Positions 10,401 through 17,220 of a DNA stretch of 64,000 nucleotides are shown here, one piece after another. Positions within the stretch are counted from its first letter, which is position 1; each line of letters starts with the position of its first letter. The notes beneath the pieces were generated by a model. It was not told the origin of the DNA, searched no databases, and saw only the letters and a list, made by a program, of their open reading frames with translations. Origin of the DNA: Nocardia caishijiensis NBRC 108228 (GTDB lineage Bacteria; Actinomycetota; Actinomycetes; Mycobacteriales; Mycobacteriaceae); contig NZ_BDBE01000029.1 of the NCBI RefSeq assembly GCF_001612825.1, positions 124,001 through 188,000 of the forward strand. Reading direction: 5' to 3'. The translations under genes and the position numbers were made by a program.

Positions 10401-13400
10401 CCCCGACCGACCGCTGAGCCGCCCCTTCGACTCGATGCACCGGCTGGGGGTGGAGGAGCCGAGCGACTTCGACATCAACATCTCGTCGGCGCAGATGTTC
10501 GAACAAGCCGCTGCCGCATGGGATCCGGAAGTGTACGACGGCGTCCTCACCAAGGACCACGGATACCTGAACAAGTCCGTCGTCGCGCACGAGTACCCAC
10601 ACCTGCGCCAATGGGCAGCAGAGTGGAACGCACGTACCGGCCGCGACATGTCGTATGCCGTGTTCGACGCCACCGGGCCGAAAGACTCGTCCGCACAAGG
10701 CTTTTACGTTCATTTCCGAGACTCTGATTGGATCGTTCACGGGCCCGTCCCGGACTCCGGGCACACGACGACCCAGCCGAGCCATCAACCGCTGCCGCCG
10801 GGACCGGCCGAGGCCATCGCACCCGAAGCGGTCGCCGAGCGAGCCTGGTCGCAGGACGTGAGCAACAAGATCATGACCGCGGATGGGACGATCACTCGCT
10901 CGGAGACGGCCAAGACCAATGTCATCCGGTCGATCACCGACCAGATGACCGCACCGCTCGACCGGCTGATGGAAGCGGGCCGGATGCCGTTCGTCGATCC
11001 GGCGATGGCCACGCACCTCGGCGATCCCGACTATGTAGTCGCACTGCGCAATCCGGAGTACCCGTCCATGGGTGGCGTGCTTCTGCCCCGATCGCAGATC
11101 GACCCGAGCAACCCCGCGCATGCGCCGGATCACCTGCTGTCCATGGATTCTCCGGTGGCGGAACGCACGCTGCGCGAAATGGCGGTGAGCGAGCTCGTCA
11201 TGTCCTGGGCACACACCTCCAACGGAACCAATGTGAAGTCCCTCGCGATTCAAGAGGCGGCCATCACCGAGTTCGGGCTCCAGGATGTGCAGTCCTGGCG
11301 GATGACGCCCGAATTGCGCGCGGAGGTGGAGCAGGAGGTTGCCCGCTACGGCGACATCCATCGGGAACTGCTCCGCATCCAGTACGACCAGACGCAACGA
11401 TGGCTCGCCGCCGAAGGCGTGAACAACATCGTGTTGTACCGCGGCTACTCATGGGCCGAAAACGAGTTCCCCGACTGGGCGCGGGGCACTTCGGGTACCA
11501 CCATGGAAATGCCGTCGCAGCGGCCACTGTCGTCCTGGACGGGTGAGCGGCGGATCGCGTCGGACTGGCTGACCGAACACGAGTTGCCGGGCGTGATCAT
11601 CGCGTCCCGATTCCCTCGGGAAGCCGTGGTGGCCTTCCCGCAGACCGGCATCGGCTGCCTGTGGCAGGTCGAATTCGTGGCGCTGGCGGGTTCGGGAACG
11701 ACCACCCTCGATGTCGTCCACCGTCCCGAAGCGACTTCGGTCGTTCCGGCGGTCGACCCCGACCCGATTCCGGCCGACACCGGGCCCACCCAGACCCCCG
11801 CGACGATCAGCACCGCACGCTACGACTTCCGGCAGACCGTCGACGAGGACGGGCGTCGGACGACGGAGGTGACGGTTCGTGCGTATCTCGAGCAGACGCC
11901 GGGTGTCACGGCGGCGCAGATGCAGGCGGTCGCGCGGACCATGATCGAGGCGAGTGCCCAGCTTTTCGGTGACCCGGCGAAGGCGCCTCCGGCTGCCCTG
12001 TTCCCTGAGAAGTCCGGGCAGAACAGGCCGTCCGCACCGCGACACGCCTTGCTCAACGGTGACGCCTTGCGCGTGGATATCGAATTCGTCAACGATCCGG
12101 ACCAGGCGCACCTGCGGGCGGCTGTAGCGCCGACCACCGAGGACGACGGACGGCGTTGGGCGCCGGATGTGGCGGCCGAGACGGTGATTCGGGCCATCGG
12201 TGAACACGTCGGCCTCACCGACGCGACCACCGGTGTGGAATCGGCGGATATCCAGCGGATCAGCCACGACCTCGCCGAGGCGATCGCCGCGACGCCACCG
12301 TCGCCGCTGGCAGGTGTCACCATCTCGCACGGTACGCACAGCACCACGATCGGTTCCGATCCCGCGACGCGACGCGTCACCGAGAATCTGCGCAACGAAG
12401 GCGCGCACGATGTGATCCTGCACGGGGACGAATCCGGGCACCCGATCGACGACAACGGTGCCCCGCTGTCGCCTCAGCAGGTCGCCGACGCGATTCTCAT
12501 CAATCCGAATTATGTTCCCGGAACGCCGGTTCGACTCGTGTCCTGCTTCAGTGGCAGTGCGGTCGGCTGGGCTCAGCAGATCGCCGATCGGCTCGGTGTC
12601 CCGGTCCACGCGCCCACCGATATCGTCGGTGTCCGGCAGCGGCCGAACTCTCCGGCGGTGGTCCACAACGACGGCACGTGGCTCACCTTCACCCCGGGAA
12701 GCGACACGCCGGGACAGCCCGAGACGACGCCGGGTGAACGCACATCGGACCGAGCCACCACAGACGGGCTCGACGGCTGGGACTTCATGGCCGACGCATC
12801 CAGCGACCCGCCCGCGATCGAGGGTCTGTACGCGATACCCGACACAACCATCGATGCCCGCGGCTCGAGTCCAACTTTGCCGGATCCGCACGTGGGACCG
12901 GTACCGACCGGCATGGTCCTCGGCAACGACGGACTGCTCCACAAGCCCGGTGATCGAGCCGACAGCTACCGCACCGAAGACGGGCGCTGGCACCATCACC
13001 ATGACGATCCGGGGACCTTTCGGGACAAGAATTTCGCGCTCCACGGGGGCAACCGTTTCATCGACGATCACCTGACCGCACAGGATCTCGTGCACAAAGC
13101 GCAGAAGGAGGCCACCGAGATCTACGAGGTTCGCGACGAGACTGTTCGCGAAGCACTGGAGCAACATGCACTCGAACGCCAAGCGCAGCAGGTCGAAAGA
13201 GACGCGGCGGGCGCTGTGGTCAAGGGTCACATGGCGGAGTTCGCGATCGACCGGATCCACGACCTGAAAGCCGCCGAACTCGACAAGGTCATCGAGGCCA
13301 AACGTGCGGCCGTGCTCGCCGACAGCCGTCTCAGCGACGCGCAGATCGATGCGAAACTCGATCGCCTCGATGAACTGCGCGACAACGCCGAAATCTACAA

Positions 13401-15429
13401 CCGCCTGGGCAACGAGATGGTCGCCACGTCCAAGGCGATGGGCGAGCTGGGCGGAAGAACGTACGCGGTCGACAGCGAACTGCGCCCCGGCGCCGTGCTG
13501 TTCACATCCTTCGTCGGCGCCTTCGATGGAAGCAAGGTTGTCGACGAGCTCGCTTTTGTACCCGGTACCGAGAACACCCCTCCGACAGCGTTGGCTGTCG
13601 AGAGCAAGGGCGTCGGCTCGCCATTGGGTGACGCGCTCACGGAGTATGGAAAAGCAGAGCAGGGTTCGACCGAATACGGGCTGCACACGCTGTACATCGA
13701 CCAGAATCTCGGACGCGTCCTGAGCGAGACCCGCGATGAGATGCATGCGCGGGGGGTTGACCCCGACAGCCCGGAGGGCAAACGGTTCATCGAGGCTCGC
13801 GAGGACCTCACCCGCGCGCTGCACGACGGAACACTGCGCATGGAATACCACTATGTGCATGCCCGTATGGACGGCACCATCGAGGTGGCGAGGTTCATCG
13901 TCGACGGTGGCCCGAATACCTCCATCGCGGCGATCGGTGGAATGGTGCGCGATGCCGAGTACCCGTTCCGCAGTCGCACCGAGTTGGAGCACGTGCTCGC
14001 CAGGGAACTCGACCGGGCGAAGGATGGACTGCTACGCGGTCTCGACAGCCCTGACCTGCTACGCGCGGTCGAAGAAGCCGTGGGTTTCAGTCACGGAGCG
14101 CGCGACGACAGCACCATCGGCAAGTACGTGGAGATGGCAGCCCAGCTTTCTGCTCAACAGGCCGAGATCGGCCGCGCCCTGGAACTCGGATCACCCCCGG
14201 ATGCGGTCAGCCGAATGATCGTCGCCGCTCAGGAACAGGCTGCCCGCCTGCGGGAAATGGAAATCCAGAGCAGAATAGCGGTATTCAAGGATGTCGAACT
14301 CGGGCAGTACCGCGACATTGTCGAGCAATTGATCCGCCTCGATGTCGACAGTCGGGCGATACCGCTGACCACCGAGATCAAATACAACGAACGCATGATG
14401 CTGCGGGACGCGAAGGCTCTCGCGATCAGATTCCGTGAACACGAGGACCCCGCACGGGCGAAATTCATCGAGCACATGCTCGATCTGACCCGCGAGATAT
14501 CCGCGGCCCGAGGCAAGGGCATTGATCTCGAACTCTCCGAACTGGCCAAGGAATACAACGCGCTCGAACAGGTGATCCAGATCGAGCGAGCCGCCGAGGC
14601 TCGCGTTGTCGAGAGTCTCGGTCTCGATCCGAGGCATGCCGAACAGCTGGCCAAGTTGCTCGATATGGACCGGGCGAACGACTTCGGCCGTCCGCTGGAG
14701 ACACTGGGTCGCGAGATCGTCAGGCAGGGCACCGCCCGGGCCGTCGAGGCCCGCGAGCTGCCCGCACTGGAGCGAGGGCGCGTGGCCGAATTGGCACTGA
14801 CCCGGGTTCAGGAGATCGAGCGCACGCTGGAGCAAGGCCGCGAACCCGATCCGCAGCTGGTGCGCGAAACCATGGACACGCTCAGCGGACTCGTGCGAGA
14901 CGAGCGGGCAGCCGAATCCCGCTCGCTCGAAGCACTCGGACTGAGTCGCGAGCACCGAGAAGAAATCGGGAAAACCCTCGAGCTGGAACGCACCGAACTT
15001 CTCGGTCGTTCGATGGAAGTACTGGACAAAGAATTGGTTCGGCAGGACCACAACCGAACCGTAGGGGACTCCCAATTCCGGATCGGACCGGAACTCGCGA
15101 AGAATTTCGATGCCCGCGCCTACCGGCAGGTATCCAATGGTATGGGGCGCGCAGTGGAGGATAGAACACTTGATGTCGGCGATAAATCACGACAACCACC
15201 CGTTCTCGAATTCGATTCTCATGAACGTCGATTGGCGATCGCCGCAGCACTGCTCAGCAAGGGGGTTTCGCTCGAGCTGACGGAGGTGAGGATGCTGGTG
15301 GAAATGGGCCAAGGTATTTCTCCGGATCGCGCCATCCGGTTGCAAAGTGAGACGCAACACAGGACGCTGGTGCGCGAGCGGGAACGCGCCCGCGAGCGTG
15401 AGGCACGGGGAATGGAACGTGGCCGGTGA
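4489..15429 (+). CDS. Giant multidomain polymorphic toxin-like protein (giant 1)
   Basis: 3646 residues. Domains in order, by motif only: 1-300 CpnT/WXG-like N-terminal domain with a Gly-rich hydrophobic stretch; 325-650 Thr/Ser/Ala/Pro linker; 657-833 JAB-like (H752-T-H754-P); 930-1095 GNAT-like; 1148-1285 clan CD-like peptidase (H1184-G, S-C1225); 1318-1650 edema-factor-like adenylate cyclase (GDHDMF 1461-1466); 1738-1835 degenerate peptidase copy; 1865-2090 nucleotidyltransferase-like (G1935-S1936, D1993-x-D1995); 2115-2415 ADP-ribosyltransferase-like (R2318, S2348-S2349, Q2393-x-E2395); 2445-2585 decayed zincin; 2600-2745 second peptidase copy (H2645, C2686); 2800-3145 PD-(D/E)XK nuclease-like (D3019, E3038-x-K3040); 3146-3646 helical tail with two repeats. 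ESX export and processing into effectors are inferred. Codon use changes near residue 325, and residues 856-908 read out of frame over a nested gene. Confidence 0.8.
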   Translation: MALGFPSWLEPVEWLVGADWPHGNEDLMWQMGKDLQTAADDAQALVPELEAIVTTVNAAYPQGRGGESILQWIQPLIDGQGPDKNGSLAHLANHWTKLATAADSGGDQLQAAKLNFYIAGAWLLTELAWAAAAGPGAPLAHAIVISQARTLFQWMGKKLINAIGRTVARNVTDEVRERIAVKLVYEIVQEALVETGQGTSQELAVQYIQNQTGHINGYDWKAVGLNAGISAIAGGVGGGTGFGLGRKLPTTNGKWEGARNGALTGAGAGLAGATAAYLATGAFTGQWDFDPRSFTGGAASGAGPSAIHGYRGHTDRAGPMNYTGDTPRAGTPSETNTSETNAASNNRAGDSQNNGANTGSDTEGGTTATDQNTGAADTTTQEAEAATSEHSPSTHEANQPAEQADPGAEAPTTQSTSDLSSANTTVDTANNPAGTAIDAASTGVEAPSSTANESSPSPTTESTAQADPTTPQRGGTETDAAVPQSDTARESQPGVGDPATVVPTTPTSSPAVDTATSADQTTTSPAANAQAAPSTPAPVTATPVTAAGATPTATPPTQASTPATTQRTPAEPTDSERRAPATENAAPTPRAGQPGPSAPPATGPRAAVDSHSPATTASVQAASTNVAAPTTNTAADTSRRQQTAQPLDTAADDTREMAKNYKANSRMPGGEIAFGELSPKAKQLANALATNESVPIRPGEVNISHLAELQKFADNEHAVIQNADGELRLFRGGRVRTVIPPSLASTYKFILHTHPEDRLPGPPSPEERRLRPDCVNSMHQDLRNKRTPHVEAVVSRDGQVRFFDNEGVFDLPPGQYPSGGPINDRGYVVPVAGLAPPTTTGPGRAISGDPDQEVHDDRQQRSTPDAGSAPSVLAAAGLETGPTDRQADSDRAVLDGRDDRGSAGPRVLTDPGEVGPLQINGREITPLGVSTLSTADAERLTELGHSTPDLYELAPADADFFRQQMVLLTENNRFAASVHVYSTEEYGAMRLFVTDDGKAGIALKGDEIVSVFAHRDTRYPGVSMAMLTIAIDQGGRRLDCFDTVLPRLYAEAGFVPVARLAWDDEYAPPGWDYDTFAKHNGGRPDVVFMAYDPAAVGSEYRPGAGRTVTDYDAGIDAARNHARTDQTTDSDPPVEDDARAAEHGVDAELPVRHHPHSTTLGTDPTSHRVTENLRNEGAHDVVVHGNDIGRPIDDLGNPVDPQRVVEAVRANPDYVPGTPIRLVSCHSGNDAGWAQHIANELGVPVHAPTDVVGVRQRPDSPAVVQNDGHWRTFHPADADGNNRAPTALPVDSAHADTSTHGDLDLMADESSAAEPLTPADIESVYGIPIRNQRRIQGFIDRFNLIIQVRPTNPDSVPHLKAGSAPKPMAIKDKTINDLDVALGAPASAKGLVGRFGPGMLRMPDTTGMSDARVEALEQRLRARARDFDEYAADMAKLGDRFVVTDGIVHQLIDGREVPVTGDHDMFEILHADGTRLTPAELSLYESRLAAIGAGIMHGPHVYWDPQSSFQRARNYESIIDQHQFDPTPNSKNEPLIEFKPGSQPTVTWASKTLREVDHEMTPWHVAAVIDGMEGARRASIPGLIDAHFGDSEVDVQDRERYAEQLRRQIETEADNLRQRATELTTDPDFDLAIFHAWADQNTKTPAPDGPDGQPMTAIRTEPDRPPVVVPTQSPEHELAVIKKQAAALHQLADRRDETFTRSEQLAAERGERTRAGIAHHTDDPARADHARQVPAVPGYFTADVRLSDDGHALVGDHAYTPTEYGDLLRAHGWDHATPIRLMADNASTSGFATHLAQHLRVGVLAPTAPIRIDADGNWNTHHPDGNVTSLPWDEQVGAQSPSATTTTAETRQAPTTSGPQNLPQPWPTDPVTGYVIQARDLEFLGLTEEQVRQWMAREAPLGMTPQLYQQWRDSFLQALRRDGVSVDQVDIRLRGSAADFFSGVHKQLPTLEQLADQPEAQARLRDWLGDDPDRPLSRPFDSMHRLGVEEPSDFDINISSAQMFEQAAAAWDPEVYDGVLTKDHGYLNKSVVAHEYPHLRQWAAEWNARTGRDMSYAVFDATGPKDSSAQGFYVHFRDSDWIVHGPVPDSGHTTTQPSHQPLPPGPAEAIAPEAVAERAWSQDVSNKIMTADGTITRSETAKTNVIRSITDQMTAPLDRLMEAGRMPFVDPAMATHLGDPDYVVALRNPEYPSMGGVLLPRSQIDPSNPAHAPDHLLSMDSPVAERTLREMAVSELVMSWAHTSNGTNVKSLAIQEAAITEFGLQDVQSWRMTPELRAEVEQEVARYGDIHRELLRIQYDQTQRWLAAEGVNNIVLYRGYSWAENEFPDWARGTSGTTMEMPSQRPLSSWTGERRIASDWLTEHELPGVIIASRFPREAVVAFPQTGIGCLWQVEFVALAGSGTTTLDVVHRPEATSVVPAVDPDPIPADTGPTQTPATISTARYDFRQTVDEDGRRTTEVTVRAYLEQTPGVTAAQMQAVARTMIEASAQLFGDPAKAPPAALFPEKSGQNRPSAPRHALLNGDALRVDIEFVNDPDQAHLRAAVAPTTEDDGRRWAPDVAAETVIRAIGEHVGLTDATTGVESADIQRISHDLAEAIAATPPSPLAGVTISHGTHSTTIGSDPATRRVTENLRNEGAHDVILHGDESGHPIDDNGAPLSPQQVADAILINPNYVPGTPVRLVSCFSGSAVGWAQQIADRLGVPVHAPTDIVGVRQRPNSPAVVHNDGTWLTFTPGSDTPGQPETTPGERTSDRATTDGLDGWDFMADASSDPPAIEGLYAIPDTTIDARGSSPTLPDPHVGPVPTGMVLGNDGLLHKPGDRADSYRTEDGRWHHHHDDPGTFRDKNFALHGGNRFIDDHLTAQDLVHKAQKEATEIYEVRDETVREALEQHALERQAQQVERDAAGAVVKGHMAEFAIDRIHDLKAAELDKVIEAKRAAVLADSRLSDAQIDAKLDRLDELRDNAEIYNRLGNEMVATSKAMGELGGRTYAVDSELRPGAVLFTSFVGAFDGSKVVDELAFVPGTENTPPTALAVESKGVGSPLGDALTEYGKAEQGSTEYGLHTLYIDQNLGRVLSETRDEMHARGVDPDSPEGKRFIEAREDLTRALHDGTLRMEYHYVHARMDGTIEVARFIVDGGPNTSIAAIGGMVRDAEYPFRSRTELEHVLARELDRAKDGLLRGLDSPDLLRAVEEAVGFSHGARDDSTIGKYVEMAAQLSAQQAEIGRALELGSPPDAVSRMIVAAQEQAARLREMEIQSRIAVFKDVELGQYRDIVEQLIRLDVDSRAIPLTTEIKYNERMMLRDAKALAIRFREHEDPARAKFIEHMLDLTREISAARGKGIDLELSELAKEYNALEQVIQIERAAEARVVESLGLDPRHAEQLAKLLDMDRANDFGRPLETLGREIVRQGTARAVEARELPALERGRVAELALTRVQEIERTLEQGREPDPQLVRETMDTLSGLVRDERAAESRSLEALGLSREHREEIGKTLELERTELLGRSMEVLDKELVRQDHNRTVGDSQFRIGPELAKNFDARAYRQVSNGMGRAVEDRTLDVGDKSRQPPVLEFDSHERRLAIAAALLSKGVSLELTEVRMLVEMGQGISPDRAIRLQSETQHRTLVRERERAREREARGMERGR
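7055..7213 (+). CDS. Nested 52-codon gene inside giant 1, +1 frame
   Basis: ATG 7055 is preceded by AGGAGG at 7043-7048 with six bases of spacing, a near-perfect ribosome binding site. The product begins MTDNSVPPLTQAQRQAFW, is rich in Trp, Arg, Asp and Glu, and ends at TGA 7211-7213. By hand count about four fifths of its third codon positions are G or C. In the giant's frame over the same bases only about half are, and the giant reads a low-complexity linker there. The stretch therefore looks like a once separate gene between the JAB-like and GNAT-like modules, overprinted when the giant's frame became continuous. Whether it is still translated is unknown. I do not recognise the family. Confidence 0.45.
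   Translation: MTDNSVPPLTQAQRQAFWRRRGWKPDLPTDKRTAIEQYWTDEMIEEAQAHGF
7930..8330 (+). repeat. Caspase-like module, copy 1 of 3 in giant 1
   Basis: Encodes residues ~1148-1281. It shares long near-identical stretches with 12310-12700, such as VTENLRNEGAHDV and GVPVHAPTD, with the same 41-residue spacing between His-Gly and Ser-Cys. A diverged copy lies at 9700-9990. Confidence 0.7.
12310..12700 (+). repeat. Caspase-like module, copy 3 of 3 in giant 1
   Basis: Encodes residues ~2608-2738, homologous to 7930-8330. H2645 and C2686 keep the His-Gly and Ser-Cys pattern of clan CD peptidases. Each intact copy is followed by a short MAD-S-S linker and the next effector-like module. Confidence 0.7.
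14583..15100 (+). repeat. Two helical repeats in the tail of giant 1
   Basis: Residues ~3366-3425 and ~3474-3535 share the pattern AAE(A/S)R..E.LGL...H.E....L...R.....R..E.L..E.VRQ. They probably form charged helical hairpins. Their role is unknown. Confidence 0.5.
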
Positions 15430-15475
15430 GCTACTCTGACCGAATGCGCAGGCAGGGGAGGAACAGGACGCGGAT

Positions 15476-15967
15476 ATGAAACGCTGGGAAACACTGTCGG
15501 AGAACGAAATCGCCGAGCTGGCCACCCGCCTGCGGAACCTGGACTGGTCCTGGCAGATGACCGACGTCGACGCGCTCGCCGCGGATTTCGGCTGGGAAGT
15601 CCAGGCCACCCGCCCGGACTCGGTGCGCCTCGACGTCGGCTTCGGACGAGGCAGCGGATCGGTGCGTGGCTATCGCGGTGCGGCGACCAAGATCGACCTG
15701 GCCGTCACCGCGTTCATCGGCGAGACCACCGACACCCGAACAGCTGTCCGGGACACCTTCGCCGCGATGGTCACCGCGATCACCGGCGCGATCGGCGCAC
15801 CGACGAGCAGGTTTCCCGGCGAGTACGCCGAAGTCCGCTGGGCGGGTCAGGACACCACGCTCCGACTGGTCGAGATGACGAGCAACATCCACCTGTATCT
15901 GCACACCAACACCGACTTGGCCGCTCACGACGAAACCGTGCGGCACCAAGAGCAGGGATTGCCGTGA
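15476..15967 (+). CDS. DUF6301-like protein
   Basis: 163 residues, starting 46 bases after the giant. It matches the 165-residue protein at 45661-46158 along its length: an N-terminal helix with LSENEIAELATRLR, then FGW, R.D.GFG, FPGE....RWAG and a closing helix. I believe this is the DUF6301 family found in Nocardia and Streptomyces toxin regions. It has no signal peptide or membrane helix, so it is probably cytosolic. The stop overlaps the next start as GTGA. Its fixed position next to both giants and before a TY-Chap-like gene suggests a dedicated chaperone or immunity role. Confidence 0.6.
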   Translation: MKRWETLSENEIAELATRLRNLDWSWQMTDVDALAADFGWEVQATRPDSVRLDVGFGRGSGSVRGYRGAATKIDLAVTAFIGETTDTRTAVRDTFAAMVTAITGAIGAPTSRFPGEYAEVRWAGQDTTLRLVEMTSNIHLYLHTNTDLAAHDETVRHQEQGLP

Positions 15968-16446
15968 CCGACTGGACCGACTTCGCCGACGGTCTCGCAC
16001 AGCAACTGATGCTGCTACCGGCTGGTGCTTTCCTCGTGATCTGCGCACCACATCCACCCCACGATGCCCGCGAGTTCGTGCAGTTCGCACAGACCGATGA
16101 CGAGCTCTACGGCCAGCTCGCGGGCGACGAGTGGCTCGACGAGAGCGACCGCCGCACTCCCGACGAACGTCGGCTGCTCATCGAAACCGGTTGGCAGCAA
16201 CCCCATCCCGATCATGTCGACAACTGGTGGGTCGAACTTCCGTGGCCCGCGCCCTCGACCGGCTATCGGAAACTGGCATCCATGGCGGTTGTCGGCTTAC
16301 GCGATGTCTTCGGCATCACCGCACCGGAACTGCTCACCTACCGGGCGTGGAACGGCAGGGCGGGCAACAGGGCGCTCGACCTTCCGCTGCTCGGTCTGGA
16401 CTCCACGAACTCGGGCGACGACGCAGAGGATTCATCGCGACAATGA
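15964..16446 (+). CDS. TY-Chap-like putative chaperone
   Basis: 160 residues, GTG start inside the GTGA overlap with the DUF6301-like gene. It aligns with the 146-residue protein at 45224-45664: W.D.A..LA..L..LPAGA, a Q.(T)D.EL turn, GWQ, NWW..LPWPAP, and VGLRD.FG at the end. This pattern matches my recollection of TY-Chap proteins, a family related to type III secretion and YbjN peptide-binding chaperones. It would act in the cytosol, perhaps keeping the giant toxin or its modules unfolded or silent. The stop overlaps the next ATG (ATGA). The family name is from memory and needs a profile check. Confidence 0.55.
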   Translation: MTDWTDFADGLAQQLMLLPAGAFLVICAPHPPHDAREFVQFAQTDDELYGQLAGDEWLDESDRRTPDERRLLIETGWQQPHPDHVDNWWVELPWPAPSTGYRKLASMAVVGLRDVFGITAPELLTYRAWNGRAGNRALDLPLLGLDSTNSGDDAEDSSRQ

Positions 16447-17198
16447 ACGACGGCACTTTCGAGTCGGAGCGTAGAAATCTCCTCGACGCGGGAAACCGGA
16501 TAGTCGAGCTGTACAAATCCGCACCCGACACCGAAGAAGGCGACGCGATCATCTACGACGCCTTCGAATACTTCGAACGATACGTCGAACTGCTCCCCGA
16601 AGTGGTCATCTCGCGGTGCCCGTTCACCAGGGCGACCGTCCGCTGGCCGATGGACGACGTCGATCTCGACGGCTGGTACTGGGAGTACGACAAGCCCCAC
16701 CGCCGACGGCTCAGCAGCGTGCCACGCACGTGGCTCGCCATGGGCGGTGCGGTCCGTCTCGCCGAACCCATTGCCCCCGCGCCCTTCACCCGCAGGCCCG
16801 GCCCCGACGTTCCGTACGTCCTCCCCCCGATCCTGAACCGCCCGACGGTCCGTGCCGTGGTCACCCAGATCGCCATCGGTCCACACACCGGGTGGGCGAC
16901 CACTTACTACAGCACCACCCGCGATCTGGGAATTCCACTCGAAAATACTTGGGGCACCGATAGATACGACACGTACGACGAGAGCGGGAGCTGGCGCGGC
17001 TGGGATGAACACACCTGGGCGGACAGTGATCACGACTTCGACCTACGCCCCTGGCTCAACATCGGCAAGTTGCTCTGGATCGCCCCCGACGACCCCACCG
17101 CGACACTGCGCGAAGGGGTAGCCGACTGCCCCTACCTCGACCTTGGGGGAACCCGGCGGCGTCAGCGGATCGACGGTGGGACCGTCACCAGATACTGA
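16443..17198 (+). CDS. Hypothetical protein, last gene of the giant 1 operon
   Basis: 251 residues. ATG 16443 overlaps the previous stop as ATGA; the frame is open much further upstream, but that extension is Arg-rich shadow sequence. Residues ~40-90 contain CPFTRATVRWPMDDVDLDGW, followed by a Trp/Tyr-rich beta-like region and a C-terminal DCPYLDLGG. Two Cys-Pro motifs are notable. No membrane segment is seen. Being translationally coupled behind a toxin-like gene and its putative chaperones makes it a candidate immunity protein (inference). I do not recognise the family with certainty. Confidence 0.6.
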   Translation: MNDGTFESERRNLLDAGNRIVELYKSAPDTEEGDAIIYDAFEYFERYVELLPEVVISRCPFTRATVRWPMDDVDLDGWYWEYDKPHRRRLSSVPRTWLAMGGAVRLAEPIAPAPFTRRPGPDVPYVLPPILNRPTVRAVVTQIAIGPHTGWATTYYSTTRDLGIPLENTWGTDRYDTYDESGSWRGWDEHTWADSDHDFDLRPWLNIGKLLWIAPDDPTATLREGVADCPYLDLGGTRRRQRIDGGTVTRY

Positions 17199-17220
17199 CC
17201 ACCGCTACAACAGTTCGCGA

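Noticed and set aside
11449..13992. 847-residue minus-strand frame opposite giant 1
   Set aside because: Antisense frame made long by high GC; no ribosome site or domain, and the giant's frame has coherent motifs throughout.
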